DNA of 64,000 nucleotides from Brevundimonas aveniformis DSM 17977 (GTDB taxonomy: Bacteria > Pseudomonadota > Alphaproteobacteria > Caulobacterales > Caulobacteraceae), in NCBI RefSeq assembly GCF_000428765.1, contig NZ_AUAO01000002.1, forward strand, positions 372,001-436,000, in the 5' to 3' direction. Below, piece after piece: positions 8,557-17,126 of the stretch (positions are counted from its first letter, which is position 1; each line of letters opens with the position of its first letter). A program made the translations under genes and the position numbers. The notes below the pieces were generated by a model. That model was not told the origin of the DNA. It was given only the letters and a program-made list of their open reading frames with translations, and did no database searches.

Positions 8557-8967
8557 TCAGACGACCCACCAGCCCTGTGTTGGCCTGACCGTCGCGCAGG
8601 CGGGGCCACCGTCTTTGGCGCGTCCCGGCAGGACCGCCTCCAGCACCGCCCCCTGCCTCGCCTGGTCGAGCAGGGCGGGCGGGATGTCGTGGATGTCGAT
8701 CTTGGCGCGGCGGGAGATGGGCGTGCCGTGCTGGCCGGCGGACTGACCAATGCGGATATAGACGAAGCGACGCTCAGGCCCTTCGCGGCGAACGAAGTCG
8801 CCGAGGAACCGACCGTCATCGGTCAGGCGGACCGGAACGTCGAAGCTGAGCGGGGCGTCGGTGGCGACGCGGGGGTCGAAGACGGCCTCCTTCTGCTGGA
8901 GGCTGTAGTGCACGCCCGGGACCGGGTCGGCGATGGTCAGGCGCAGGGTGATGACGATCTCGGCCAT
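8557..8967 (-). CDS. DUF5990-like protein
   Basis: A 136-aa cytosolic protein of unknown function. It opens with a typical MAEIVITLRLTIADPVPGV segment and contains FLGDFVRREGPERRFVYIRIG, resembling the DUF5990 family as I recall it. It has no signal peptide and no transmembrane helix. It ends 9 nt before the NUDIX gene that lies upstream on the same strand, so the two are likely co-transcribed. Family assignment is from memory. Confidence 0.65.
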   Translation of the reverse strand: MAEIVITLRLTIADPVPGVHYSLQQKEAVFDPRVATDAPLSFDVPVRLTDDGRFLGDFVRREGPERRFVYIRIGQSAGQHGTPISRRAKIDIHDIPPALLDQARQGAVLEAVLPGRAKDGGPACATVRPTQGWWVV

Positions 8968-8975
8968 GGAGCGTC

Positions 8976-9671
8976 TTACGCCATCGGCTCGATCTGATGC
9001 TGACCGCGCACAAACTTGACGAAGGGCGCGGGGCGGTCGGGGTCGTCGAGGCGTTGGCCGATCTCGCCGATGATGAAGCGGGTAATGGCGGGGAGCTCGA
9101 GGCCCTCGGCCTCTTTCCAGGGGAACCAGGCGATCTCGTCCAGTTCGCCCGAGCCGTCGATGTCGCGGCTGAGGAGGGCGGAGCCATCGGCCATAAAGAA
9201 CCGGGCATCAAAACGCCGGGCGCGGCCCGGCGGGGTGATGGCGCGGGCGACGTAGGTGAGGGCGGAAAGGTCTGGGATGGCCCCGGCGGCGCGATAGGCG
9301 CGCCAGCCGCCGGCGACGGAGGCGGGCGGGGCCTGTTTGCCGACGATCAGGCCGGTTTCCTCGAAGGTCTCGCGAATGGCGGCCAGGGCCAGGGCGCGGG
9401 CGCGGTGGGGGGGGCAGCCGAAGCTGAGCCGGGAAGCGGATCGGGCGTCGAAATCGCCAGTCGAGGCGGCACGGAAGTCGCCGCGCTCAATGCGGCCACC
9501 GGGGAAGACCCATTTGGACGCCATGAAGACATGACCCTGGGCGCGGCGACCCATCAAGACCTTGCCGTCGCGCACGACGATCAGGGTGGCGGCGTCGCGG
9601 ATCGGCATGCGCGCGCCGGTAACCGGGGCGTCGGCGAGATCCTGGCGCGGGTCGAAGGGTGTGTGTGTCAC
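8976..9671 (-). CDS. NUDIX hydrolase with an insertion in the Nudix box
   Basis: A nucleoside-diphosphate-X hydrolase with the half motif IRETFEETGL plus the leading GGRIERGD. About 30 residues separate the two halves of the Nudix box, as in NUDT7/NUDT19-type enzymes that cleave CoA derivatives, so a CoA or acyl-CoA substrate is a reasonable guess. I chose the GTG at 9669-9671 because GGAGG precedes it closely. An ATG at 9606-9608 (MPIRDAATL) would shorten it by 21 residues but lacks a ribosome site. The GGAGG lies in the end of an intergenic repeat. Confidence 0.82.
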   Translation of the reverse strand: MTHTPFDPRQDLADAPVTGARMPIRDAATLIVVRDGKVLMGRRAQGHVFMASKWVFPGGRIERGDFRAASTGDFDARSASRLSFGCPPHRARALALAAIRETFEETGLIVGKQAPPASVAGGWRAYRAAGAIPDLSALTYVARAITPPGRARRFDARFFMADGSALLSRDIDGSGELDEIAWFPWKEAEGLELPAITRFIIGEIGQRLDDPDRPAPFVKFVRGQHQIEPMA

Positions 9672-9675
9672 CTCT

Positions 9676-9825
9676 CCTCCCCATGACGCAGGAATGGGGA
9701 GGCGGCTCGGCGCGAATATGCGACGAGACGGAGGGGGCGGCGCGGGCCTTTCGGGGATGGGCTGGAAGCGGCGGCGGTGCCCCCTCCACCACTTGGTGGT
9801 CCCCCTCCCCATGACATGGGGAGGA
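9676..9825. repeat. ~150-bp intergenic repeat, copy 1
   Basis: Bounded by CTCCTCCCC-type and CCCCATGACATGGGGAGGA ends, with an internal ACCACTTGGTGGT palindrome. The block GAGACGGAGGGGGCGGCGC and the segment CCCTCCACCACTT recur in reverse orientation at 38906-39056. The element sits between rnr and the NUDIX gene, both on the minus strand. It supplies the Shine-Dalgarno-like GGAGG used by the NUDIX GTG start. Confidence 0.75.
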
Positions 9826-9828
9826 AAC

Positions 9829-12120
9829 TCATCTGCGCTTGCCCTTTTTCGCGCCGGCCTTGCCTGGCTTGGGGCCGCCGGGGCGGTGCTTGCCACGGGG
9901 CGGGCCGGCACGGTCGCGGACGCCGAGGCGGGGGCGCGGGGCGTTGGGGTCGGCGGGGGCCGGCTCGGAGATCATCTCGAACAACAGGCCACCGGTGATC
10001 GGGGTGGCCTCCAGCAGGCGGACATCGACCATACGGCCGAGCGTCCAGCGCTTGCCGGTGCGCTGGCCGACCAGGGCGTGGGCGCGGTCATCGTGGATGA
10101 AGAACTCGTCGCCGAGATCGCGCACGGGGACCAGGCCGTCCGCCCCGGTTTCGTCCAGGCGCACGAACAGGCCAAAGCGGGTGACGCCGGTGATCCGGCC
10201 GGTGAACATCGCGCCGGTGCGGTCGGCCAGGAAGGCAGCGACATAACGGTCATTGGCGTCGCGCTCGGCGGCCATGGAGCGGCGCTCGGTCATGACGATA
10301 TGCTCGGAGATGGCCTCGAGCTGGCTGATCTCCTTGTCGGTCAGGCCGTCGCTGCCCAGGCCCAGCGCCCGGATTAGCCCCCGGTGCACGATAAGGTCGG
10401 CATAGCGGCGGATCGGCGAGGTGAAGTGGGCGTAGCGGTCCAGGTTCAGACCAAAGTGGCCGACGTTGTCCGGCGAATAGATGGCCTGCATCTGGGTGCG
10501 CAGGACGACCTCATTGACGATGTCGCCGTGCGGACCGTCGCGGGTCTGGTCCAGCAGTTCGTTGAAGCGGGCGGTCTTCGGTGGCTCGCCCTTGTTCCAG
10601 CGCAGGCCGATGGTGCCCAGGAAGTCGGCCAGGTTGAAGATCTTCTCCTGGCTGGGCGCGTCGTGGACCCGGTAGATCAGGGGGGATTTCTTCTGTTCCA
10701 GCGTCTCGGCGGCCGAGACATTGGCCTGGATCATCATCTCTTCGATCAGCCGGTGAGCCTCCAGCGACCGGCGCGGCTCGATGGAGACGACCTCGCCGGC
10801 CTCGTTGAGCTTGATTTTGCGCTCAAGGGTTTCGATGGCCAGCGGAGAGCGGCGCTCTCGCCCAACCAGCATGGTTCGGTAGGCGGCCCACAGGGGCTTG
10901 AGGATCGGATCGAGGATGGGGCCGGTGGTGTCATCTGGCTGACCATCGATGGCGGCTTGCGCCTGTTCATAGGAGACTTTGGCGGCAGACCGCATGAGGC
11001 CGCGGACGAACGTATGGCCGGTCTTCTTGCCCTGTTTGTCGAAGACCATACGCACGGCGAGGCAGGCGCGGTCCTCACCTTCACGCAGGGAACAGAGGTT
11101 GGACGACAGGGCGTGGGGCAGCATGGGCTCCACCCGGTCGGGGAAGTAGGTCGAGTTGCCCTTGTCCTTGGCTTCGCGATCAAGCGCGGAGCCGACGCGG
11201 ACATAGGCGGCGACATCGGCGATGGCGACCCAGACGATCCAGCCGCCCTTGTTCTTCGGGTCGTCGTCCGGCTCGGCATAGACGGCGTCGTCGTGGTCGC
11301 GGGCGTCGGCCGGGTCGATGGTGATGAGGGGGATCTTGCGCAGATCCTCACGGCCCTTCAGCGTCGGGGGCTGGGCGGCGGCGGCCTCGGCCTCGGCGGC
11401 TTCGGAGAAGCCGGTCGGCAGGCCATGGGAATGGACCGCGATCAGCGAGGCGGCGCGGGGCTGGTCCTCGCGGCCGACGACCTCGAGGATGCGGCCTGGC
11501 TTCGGTCCATAGCGGGTGGGCCGTCCGGCCAGCTCGGCCAGCACAATGTCGCCGTCCTTGAGGTCGCGGTCGCGGGCCTCGTGCTCGGAAATCAACAGGA
11601 CGTCCTTGGCCTTGCGGTCGACCGGCTCGACGCGGATCTCGCGCTTGGACTTGCGGATGACGCCGAGGATGCGGTGGGCGCTCTGGCCCAGCTTCTTGAT
11701 CAGCCTGGCCTCGACGGCGTCGCCAACGCGCTCGAAGCGGACCAGAAGGCGGTCGCCCAGGCCGGGGGCACCGGCGGCCTTTTCATTGCGGTCGGGGGCC
11801 AGGCGCGCCAGGGGCGCATCCGATCCGGCCTTGACCAGACGAACGTAGAGATCGCCGTCGGCATCGCGCTCGACGACATCGGCCACGCCCGCGGGGGGCA
11901 GGGCACCGGCTTCGGAAAAGCCCTTGCGCCCGCGTTTTCCGAGTTTTCCCTCGCCTTCCAGCTCGCGCAGCATGTCGCGCAGTTGCCGGCGCTCCTGGCC
12001 CTTGAGGCCGAAGGCTCTGGCGATGTCGGATTTCTCAGCTTCTCCGGCGTCGCGGAGGAAACGGACGAGTTCGTCCTTCGTGGGCAGGCCCTGTGGCCTG
12101 CGGGTGTTTGTTTTTTTCAT
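9829..12120 (-). CDS. rnr: Ribonuclease R
   Basis: A processive 3'-5' exoribonuclease of the RNB family, 763 aa, able to degrade structured RNA. Domain order: an N-terminal winged-helix-like region, two cold-shock domains, the catalytic RNB domain and a C-terminal S1 domain (~635-715, TGRITGVTRFGLFVRL). The RNB domain has the acidic cluster DPADARDHDDAVYAE near residue 270, and the tail is Lys/Arg-rich (KAGAKKGKRR). The start ATG at 12118-12120 begins MKKTNTRRPQGLPT. The open frame extends about 500 nt further but runs antisense through the neighbouring TonB-like gene and is not coding. Confidence 0.95.
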   Translation of the reverse strand: MKKTNTRRPQGLPTKDELVRFLRDAGEAEKSDIARAFGLKGQERRQLRDMLRELEGEGKLGKRGRKGFSEAGALPPAGVADVVERDADGDLYVRLVKAGSDAPLARLAPDRNEKAAGAPGLGDRLLVRFERVGDAVEARLIKKLGQSAHRILGVIRKSKREIRVEPVDRKAKDVLLISEHEARDRDLKDGDIVLAELAGRPTRYGPKPGRILEVVGREDQPRAASLIAVHSHGLPTGFSEAAEAEAAAAQPPTLKGREDLRKIPLITIDPADARDHDDAVYAEPDDDPKNKGGWIVWVAIADVAAYVRVGSALDREAKDKGNSTYFPDRVEPMLPHALSSNLCSLREGEDRACLAVRMVFDKQGKKTGHTFVRGLMRSAAKVSYEQAQAAIDGQPDDTTGPILDPILKPLWAAYRTMLVGRERRSPLAIETLERKIKLNEAGEVVSIEPRRSLEAHRLIEEMMIQANVSAAETLEQKKSPLIYRVHDAPSQEKIFNLADFLGTIGLRWNKGEPPKTARFNELLDQTRDGPHGDIVNEVVLRTQMQAIYSPDNVGHFGLNLDRYAHFTSPIRRYADLIVHRGLIRALGLGSDGLTDKEISQLEAISEHIVMTERRSMAAERDANDRYVAAFLADRTGAMFTGRITGVTRFGLFVRLDETGADGLVPVRDLGDEFFIHDDRAHALVGQRTGKRWTLGRMVDVRLLEATPITGGLLFEMISEPAPADPNAPRPRLGVRDRAGPPRGKHRPGGPKPGKAGAKKGKRR

Positions 12121-12198
12121 TGGCCCTGAATGTAAGGGCGGATGGTGCGGATTGCGAGGGGGCTTTTGGACCAACGCCTTTTGCCATAGGGTTTGCAG

Positions 12199-12564
12199 AT
12201 GCTGCTTTTCGCTTTGGCCCTTATTGCTCAGGATGCCGTCCCAGCCGCGCCGCCAGTCGCCGCCGCGGGGCAACCCTACCGCCCTCCTGTCATTGTCCAG
12301 CCTCAACCGATCGAGAGTATTACGCCCGAGCAGATGGCGTATTATTTCCCTTCGCGGGCATTGGATCGAGATGTTGAGGGCGTCGGCGTGGTAGCCTGCA
12401 CGGTTCGTATCGACGGCTATCTTGATGATTGCAGGCCAGTCTTCGAGGATCCGACAGGAATTGGGTTTGCTGCGGCAACAGCGAGAGCAGCCCTGCACCT
12501 GCGCTACGAGGACCGGTATGTAGGCACGGTCCAGACGATCAGATTGCGATGGGTTCTCCAATAG
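12199..12564 (+). CDS. Small secreted protein with TonB C-terminal-like fold
   Basis: A 121-aa exported protein: signal peptide (MLLFALALIAQDAVPA), a Pro-rich spacer, then a TonB-CTD-like domain of about 85 residues. The domain has the pattern YYFPSRALDRDVEG - VVACTVRIDGYLDDC - GFAAATARAALHLR - TIRLRW. Two Cys residues in it probably pair. Such stand-alone TonB-like domains are common in Caulobacterales and lack the membrane anchor needed for energy transduction; the role is unknown. It is divergent from rnr with a 78-nt shared promoter region. A TTG six bases earlier is an alternative start. Confidence 0.7.
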   Translation: MLLFALALIAQDAVPAAPPVAAAGQPYRPPVIVQPQPIESITPEQMAYYFPSRALDRDVEGVGVVACTVRIDGYLDDCRPVFEDPTGIGFAAATARAALHLRYEDRYVGTVQTIRLRWVLQ

Positions 12565-12590
12565 AGCGCAGCCCTTGACCCCAGACGGAA

Positions 12591-12620
12591 AAACGCCCGC
12601 CGGTTTCCCGGCGGGCGCTT
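12591..12620 (-). terminator. Intrinsic terminator, perfect 10-bp stem
   Basis: CGCCCGCCGG and CCGGCGGGCG pair around a TTTC loop. Read on the minus strand it is followed by a five-U run, which makes a strong intrinsic terminator for the 12723-13346 gene or for the ctrA-like remnant it follows. Confidence 0.8.
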
Positions 12621-12647
12621 CCAACCCGGACGCTTACAAACTTTCGG

Positions 12648-12722
12648 TCAGGCCGCGGCGGTGATGCCGGCGGAGCCTTCCTGGGGATCGCGCAGGACGT
12701 AGCCGCGGCCCCAGACGATTCC
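12648..12722 (-). pseudogene. Remnant resembling the C-terminus of CtrA
   Basis: Directly after the stop of the 12723-13346 gene, and in the same frame, the minus strand encodes VWGRGYVLRDPQ plus a short Ala-rich tail and TGA. WGRGY is the closing beta-hairpin of OmpR-type winged helices, and the full VWGRGYVLRDP string is what I recall for CtrA of Caulobacterales. No start codon, receiver domain or rest of the DNA-binding domain is present. It looks like the last ~23 codons of a ctrA-type gene, possibly with its own terminator, left by recombination or duplication. Confidence 0.5.
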
Positions 12723-13346
12723 TTAGTCGCCGGTTGGCGTGTCGTCACGGGCGGCCTCGGCAGAGGCCTCCGCTTCAGCCGCGGCCTGAGCTTCGATCAG
12801 GCTGGGCGGGAGAACCTCTTCCACCGTCAGGCCGACCTCTTCCAGCGTGGCCGGGGTGCTGGTGATGTTCGAACGCACCCGGCGGGCGGCGTGCTCGCAA
12901 CGGCCCGGCAGACCGAAGAACAGATCAAAGGCTTCCTGTCGGGCATCGGCATTGGCGTTGGTCAGATACGGCTGCCAGCGCGTCATGGCGTGTTCATAGG
13001 CCCCATTGGCCGCAGCGACCTGGGCCGGTGTGGCGCGCACCGTCCCGGCGACGCGGGCGGTTTCGAAGTCCTGACGTTCCAGGCGACCCAGACGCATCAA
13101 CTCCTCATCGGCTCCGGCCCCCAGGGTTTCACCCAGTTGGACGTGGCCGGAAATCAGGCCGTCGCAATAGCCGAGAAAACCAAAATCATCAGCCGGGACG
13201 CCCGGCGGGATTGGATAGGCATAGGCCATGGCTTCGCGGCGGCGCACGGATTCGGCGGATTCGGTCGGGGCGGTGCGCGCCGTCATGATCGGGCCATCCT
13301 GGGCCGCCAGGGCGAGGACGGTGGCGAAGGCGAGGGAAAGCGGCAT
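12723..13346 (-). CDS. Hypothetical secreted protein (207 aa)
   Basis: It has a short N-terminal hydrophobic segment (MPLSLAFATVLALAAQDG) that looks like a signal peptide, then a largely helical protein with two Cys residues (LGYCDGLI, PGRCEHA). The C-terminal tail is Ala/Glu-rich (EAQAAAEAEASAEAA). No known domain is recognised. The Cys spacing and helical content suggest a small disulfide-stabilised periplasmic bundle. The gene ends at the TAA at 12723-12725, immediately followed by the ctrA-like remnant. Confidence 0.65.
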   Translation of the reverse strand: MPLSLAFATVLALAAQDGPIMTARTAPTESAESVRRREAMAYAYPIPPGVPADDFGFLGYCDGLISGHVQLGETLGAGADEELMRLGRLERQDFETARVAGTVRATPAQVAAANGAYEHAMTRWQPYLTNANADARQEAFDLFFGLPGRCEHAARRVRSNITSTPATLEEVGLTVEEVLPPSLIEAQAAAEAEASAEAARDDTPTGD

Positions 13347-13534
13347 GAATCTCGTCTTTCGGGCAACTGAAAACGACCCATCCTGGGCCGGGGCTGTGGC
13401 AGTTTCTAGACCTCCAGCAAGGCCTGCGCCACCTCACCACACCTGACGAAGGGGGGTTACACATTGACGCGCCGGGCGGGCGGGCCGACATTAAGCAACC
13501 CGATGTCGCCCGTGGCGTTATCGGCCAGAGGACG

Positions 13535-13864
13535 ATGATGAACCGTATTCACACCTTCCGACTTGGACCGCCGCCTGCCGATCAGGGGCTGGGAGCCATG
13601 CTCGGCTGGATTGTTGCTGTGATCGTGGGTGGCTTTGCTGTCCTGATCGGAGCTCTGTTTGCCCTGTTCGCAGGCCTGGCGGTGGCGATTGTCGCCGGCT
13701 TTGCCTGGCTAGCGGTGATGCTGGCGCGTCTGACGGGCCGGCGACCCAGCCGCTCGCAACCGGCTCGGCCGGGCCCGATGGCACAAGGCGAGGGTGAAAT
13801 CATCGACGCCCACAAGGTCGGCGACCAGTGGGTGGCCTACGGCTACGACCAGCCGTCGCGCTGA
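13535..13864 (+). CDS. Small membrane protein, unknown function
   Basis: A 109-aa protein with one long or two tightly packed hydrophobic helices (residues ~22-66, rich in Ala/Val/Ile/Gly). A basic stretch (ARLTGRRPSRSQ) and a polar C-terminal domain (GEIIDAHKVGDQWVAYGYD) follow. The tail should lie in the cytoplasm by the positive-inside rule. An AGAGGACG sequence precedes the tandem ATGs at 13535/13538. It sits 10 nt upstream of the amidase gene and is probably co-transcribed with it. Confidence 0.7.
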   Translation: MMNRIHTFRLGPPPADQGLGAMLGWIVAVIVGGFAVLIGALFALFAGLAVAIVAGFAWLAVMLARLTGRRPSRSQPARPGPMAQGEGEIIDAHKVGDQWVAYGYDQPSR

Positions 13865-13874
13865 GCGCGTCGAG

Positions 13875-14639
13875 ATGTCCCTGACCTTCATCGACCGTCC
13901 CACGCCGAACTTCGACACGCGGCACGCGTTGCCGGACATGATCGTCCTACACTACACCGGCATGCAGTCCGGTGAAGCGGCGATTGAGCGGCTGTGTGAC
14001 CCCCAGGCCAAGGTTTCGGCCCACTATGTGGTGGAAGAAGACGGTCGGATTTTTCGTTTGGCCCCGGAAGAACGTCGCTGTTGGCACGCGGGCGTGTCGC
14101 ACTGGCGCGGCCAGGACCAGCTGAACGGCGTCTCCATCGGCATAGAGATCGTCAATCCCGGCCATGAGTGGGGCTATCGCGCCTTCCCCGAGCCACAGGT
14201 CCAGGCCGTGATCGACCTGGTCGGAGACATCCGCACCCGCTGGACCGTGCCCAATGACCGCATCATCGGCCATTCCGACGTGGCCCCGGATCGCAAGGAA
14301 GATCCTGGTGAGCTGTTCCCCTGGAAGCAACTGGCTGAGGCAGGGCATGGTCTGTGGTTCGAGCCGGCGATGGAACGCATCGCCGCCCTCGGCCCCCCGA
14401 TCGGACTGGGCGAGGAGGGGCTGGGCGTGGTCGTGCTCCAGGCGGGCTTAAAGCGGCTGGGCTACGGGCTGGAGCAGACGGGCATCTATGACGAGGCGAC
14501 GAAGCTGACGGTCACCGCCTTCCAGCGGCACTGGCGGCAGGACAACATTGACGGGATCGCCGACGGTGAAACGCGGGCGCGGCTGGTGGGGCTGTTGCAG
14601 CTGGCCTCAGCGGAGAGCGTGACAGGGGTGCTGGACTAG
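13875..14639 (+). CDS. N-acetylmuramoyl-L-alanine amidase (AmiD-like)
   Basis: A zinc amidase that cleaves the MurNAc-L-Ala bond, in muropeptide recycling or turnover. Amidase_2 domain at ~15-165: VLHYTG contains the zinc-ligand His26, followed by SAHYVVEEDG (~48-57), IGIEIVNPG (~90) and IIGHSDVAPDRKEDPG, whose His and Asp complete the site. A C-terminal peptidoglycan-binding_1 domain (~175-250) includes LQAGLKRLGYG and TVTAFQRHWR. No signal peptide is seen from the ATG at 13875, suggesting a cytosolic (AmpD-like) location or a missed leader. 254 aa is normal for the two-domain form. Confidence 0.88.
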   Translation: MSLTFIDRPTPNFDTRHALPDMIVLHYTGMQSGEAAIERLCDPQAKVSAHYVVEEDGRIFRLAPEERRCWHAGVSHWRGQDQLNGVSIGIEIVNPGHEWGYRAFPEPQVQAVIDLVGDIRTRWTVPNDRIIGHSDVAPDRKEDPGELFPWKQLAEAGHGLWFEPAMERIAALGPPIGLGEEGLGVVVLQAGLKRLGYGLEQTGIYDEATKLTVTAFQRHWRQDNIDGIADGETRARLVGLLQLASAESVTGVLD

Positions 14640-14664
14640 CGCCTGTCAGCAGTGCAATTGACGC

Positions 14665-15038
14665 CCCGTCAGACGGTCGGGCGGTCGCGGCGCTTCGGCG
14701 TCGAGGAAAGTCCGGGCTCCACGGCGAAAAGGCGGCGGGTAACGCCCGCCCGGGGCGACCCGAGGGATAGCGCCACAGAAAGCAAACCGCCCCCGCCTCG
14801 GCAGGGGTAAGGGTGAAAGGGTGGGGTAAGAGCCCACCGCGGGCCTGGCGACAGGACCGGCATGGCAAGCCCCGCCTGGAGCAAGACCGAATAGGGACAC
14901 CGCGCGCTCTCGGGCGCAGGGCTCGCCGGCCCGAGGTGTCCGGGTAGGTCGCGAGAACCGCTCAGCAATGGGCGGTCCAGAGGAATGACCGTCACCCGCT
15001 TGCGGGGACAGAACCCGGCTTACAGGCCGTCTGACATT
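14665..15038 (+). ncRNA. rnpB: RNase P RNA, class A
   Basis: The catalytic RNA of RNase P, which cuts tRNA 5' leaders. Helix P1 is visible as GTCAGACGGTC at 14668-14678 pairing with GGCCGTCTGAC at 15025-15035. The conserved GAGGAAAGTCCGGGCTCC lies just downstream of P1-P3 (from 14702). ACAGAAA and AAACCGCC blocks, GGTAAGGGTGAAAGGGTG, and the terminal AGAACCCGGCTTACAGGCC are also in the standard order. The ends are set by P1, with a few nt of uncertainty. Confidence 0.96.
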
Positions 15039-15367
15039 TCCGCTCCACACCATTGCACCCGCAGGCGAGCCACGAAGCGGCGAAGCTCCGGGCCTTAACG
15101 CAAGCGGCCCGATTGAGATCAGGTCCCGGCTCGGCACTCTTCGGACCTGATCGGCATGGTGGGCTCATCTGTGTTCTGCTTATGTTCTCTCGGGTCGATC
15201 GGATACTTTAGATATTCAATTCTGATCTTCTGGTGTCAGTGAGTGTCATTGCATCCCACATAGGAACATGGTAACCCAGAGATTAAGAAGTGGGAGGGGC
15301 CGTCGGATTGTCCGTCGGGGCCGGCTTCGGAGATCAGGGACGGGCTGCACAAGTCCGAGGCGCGCCG
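15039..15367 (+). promoter_or_regulatory. Leader/promoter region of the dcw cluster
   Basis: These 330 nt between rnpB and mraZ contain no convincing gene. From about 15170 to 15290 the sequence turns AT-richer than its surroundings (TTTAGATATTCAATTCTGAT and TTAAGAAG), so a promoter for the mra/fts operon is likely here. A TGGGA motif at 15289, the core of known MraZ boxes, appears once rather than as the usual tandem set; autoregulation by MraZ is possible but not shown. Confidence 0.4.
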
Positions 15368-15835
15368 GTGTTTCTCTCGACCTATGAGAAGCCGCTGGAT
15401 TCCAAGCGACGCTTTGTCGTCCCTGCCGATTACCGAAATGTTGAAGACGGCTCGCAGGATGCGCTGTTCGTCTTTCCTTGCCTGTCCGAGCCGTGTCTCG
15501 AGGCGGGCGGCATTGCTCTGAAGAAGCAGTACGAGGTCATGGCCTCGCAGCTCCCGTTTGGTCATGACTCGCGAAAGTCGCTGACCATGAAGGTGTTCGC
15601 CCAGTCGAAGACCCTGGCCTATGACACGGCGGGTCGCATCACCCTGCCGGAGGCCATGTGTGCGCGTTTCGGCCTCAAGGACGAGGTCGTGCTGGTCGGT
15701 ATGATGGACCGGTTCCTGATCTGGGCGCCGGACGCCTATGAACCGTGGGCGGCGCGAATGGATGCCCTGGCCGACGAGAGCATCGCGGCCCTGGCCAATG
15801 TCGAATACGCCAAGCTGACGGGAGGAGCCGGATGA
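15368..15835 (+). CDS. mraZ: Transcriptional regulator MraZ
   Basis: A 155-aa DNA-binding protein of the AbrB-like swapped-hairpin fold that heads most dcw clusters and represses its own operon in E. coli. It has two SpoVT/AbrB-type repeats. The first begins [18 protein letters not shown] and the second contains [21 protein letters not shown]. The GTG at 15368 is taken as the start because family members begin M-F-L-S; the ORF extends 26 codons upstream without similarity. It overlaps rsmH by 4 nt (ATGA). Confidence 0.93.
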   Translation: MFLSTYEKPLDSKRRFVVPADYRNVEDGSQDALFVFPCLSEPCLEAGGIALKKQYEVMASQLPFGHDSRKSLTMKVFAQSKTLAYDTAGRITLPEAMCARFGLKDEVVLVGMMDRFLIWAPDAYEPWAARMDALADESIAALANVEYAKLTGGAG

Positions 15836-16779
15836 GCCCGCACCTGCCGGTCATGTTGAATGAGGTGTTGGCTGCGGCTGATCCTCGATCCGGCGATCTG
15901 GTCATCGACGGCACCTTTGGAGCGGGGGGCTATTCGAGGGCCTTTCTGGAGCGCGGCTGTGAGGTCATCGGCCTGGACCGGGATCCGACGGTTCAGGTTC
16001 ACGCTGACCGGCTGACGGCTGATTACCCTCAAGCCTTTCGCCTGGTCCGGCGGCAGTTCTCTGAAATGGCTGAGGCCCTGGCCGAGGTTGGCCCCGCGTC
16101 GTGCGATGTGGTGGTTCTGGATATCGGTGTCTCGTCCATGCAGCTGGATCAGGCTGAGCGCGGCTTCTCGTTCCAGAAGGATGGCCCGTTGGACATGCGA
16201 ATGTCGGACGAGGGACCTACGGCGGCGGACCTGGTGAATACGCTGGACCACGGCCCGCTGGCCCATCTGATCCGGGAATATGGCGAAGAGCGAGACTCGG
16301 GGCGGATTGCCACGGCTATCCTGCGGCGACGGGTCGAGCAGCCCTTCACCCGCACGCTTGATCTGGCCGAGGTGGTCGAGAAGGCGGTCGGCGGTCGGCG
16401 GGGTGCGCCGATTCATCCGGCGACGCGGACGTTCCAGGCCCTGCGTATTGCCGTCAATGACGAGTTGGGCGAACTGGAGGGTGGCCTTCGAGCCGCCGAG
16501 CAGGTGCTCAAGCCCGGCGGGCGACTGGTTGTTGTGACCTTCCATTCGCTGGAAGACCGGATCGTCAAACGCTTTCTGAATGCCCGCGCCGGCAAGGGCG
16601 GGGGCGGATCGCGCCATCTCCCGCCACAGGCTGCGGGGCCGCGGCCCAGCTTCACCCTGATCGGCAAGGGCCTGGTCGAGGCATCCGAAGCTGAAGCGCG
16701 CGAGAATGCGCGCGCGCGCTCCGCCAAGCTGCGCGCCGCCGTGCGCACGGATGCACCGATCTGGAAGGTGGCGGCATGA
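15832..16779 (+). CDS. rsmH: 16S rRNA (cytosine-1402-N4)-methyltransferase
   Basis: Methylates N4 of C1402 in 16S rRNA using S-adenosylmethionine. 315 aa; the SAM site is [17 protein letters not shown] near residue 23, followed by [21 protein letters not shown] (~98) and the C-terminal [15 protein letters not shown] (~235). The ATG overlaps the mraZ stop and is preceded by GGAGGA. It is translationally coupled on both sides, since its own stop overlaps ftsL. Confidence 0.96.
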   Translation: MSPHLPVMLNEVLAAADPRSGDLVIDGTFGAGGYSRAFLERGCEVIGLDRDPTVQVHADRLTADYPQAFRLVRRQFSEMAEALAEVGPASCDVVVLDIGVSSMQLDQAERGFSFQKDGPLDMRMSDEGPTAADLVNTLDHGPLAHLIREYGEERDSGRIATAILRRRVEQPFTRTLDLAEVVEKAVGGRRGAPIHPATRTFQALRIAVNDELGELEGGLRAAEQVLKPGGRLVVVTFHSLEDRIVKRFLNARAGKGGGGSRHLPPQAAGPRPSFTLIGKGLVEASEAEARENARARSAKLRAAVRTDAPIWKVAA

Positions 16780-17126
16780 TGGAGGCCCATATCCGCTCGC
16801 GCCGCAGCCGCCTTCGTATGCTGGAACTGTCGGCCTTTGTCTGTCTGGTGGCCCTGGTGGCCTGGGTCTATGTGGCCAAGGCGACGGGGGCCGACGAGCG
16901 CGCCACCATTCGGGAGATCGAGCGCGACATCCGCTCCGAACAACGCGAAATCCGCCAGTTGCGTGCCGAGGCCGCCTATCTGGAGCAGCCGGCCCGTCTG
17001 GAAGCGCTGGTGCGCGAACATACCGACCTCGCGCCGGTTGAGCCGATCAATGAGACGCGGCCCGAGAATCTTGAATCCATCATCGGAGAACTGGAGCCAG
17101 CGGTCCCGGTGGAGGTTCAACCATGA
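16776..17126 (+). CDS. ftsL: Cell division protein FtsL
   Basis: A 116-aa bitopic divisome protein. Basic N-terminus ([10 protein letters not shown]), one transmembrane helix (~20-37, [16 protein letters not shown]), then a periplasmic coiled coil (~45-85, [17 protein letters not shown] with heptad spacing) that in other bacteria pairs with FtsB. The Pro/Glu-rich tail ([10 protein letters not shown]) is probably disordered. The identification leans on position between rsmH and ftsI as well as topology, because FtsL is poorly conserved. It overlaps both neighbours by 4 nt. Confidence 0.9.
   Translation: MMEAHIRSRRSRLRMLELSAFVCLVALVAWVYVAKATGADERATIREIERDIRSEQREIRQLRAEAAYLEQPARLEALVREHTDLAPVEPINETRPENLESIIGELEPAVPVEVQP

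Noticed and set aside
10384-12129. Long plus-strand open frame antisense to rnr (581 codons)
   Set aside because: It mirrors RNase R codons in a GC-rich gene; composition is Gly/Asp/Leu/Gln-rich without domain signatures.
12121-12624. N-terminal extension of the rnr frame to 931 codons
   Set aside because: It runs antisense through the TonB-like gene and the terminator; family members start at the Met at 12120.
15240-15300. MraZ-box array upstream of mraZ
   Set aside because: Only one clear TGGGA on the plus strand; the tandem spacing seen in E. coli is not present.
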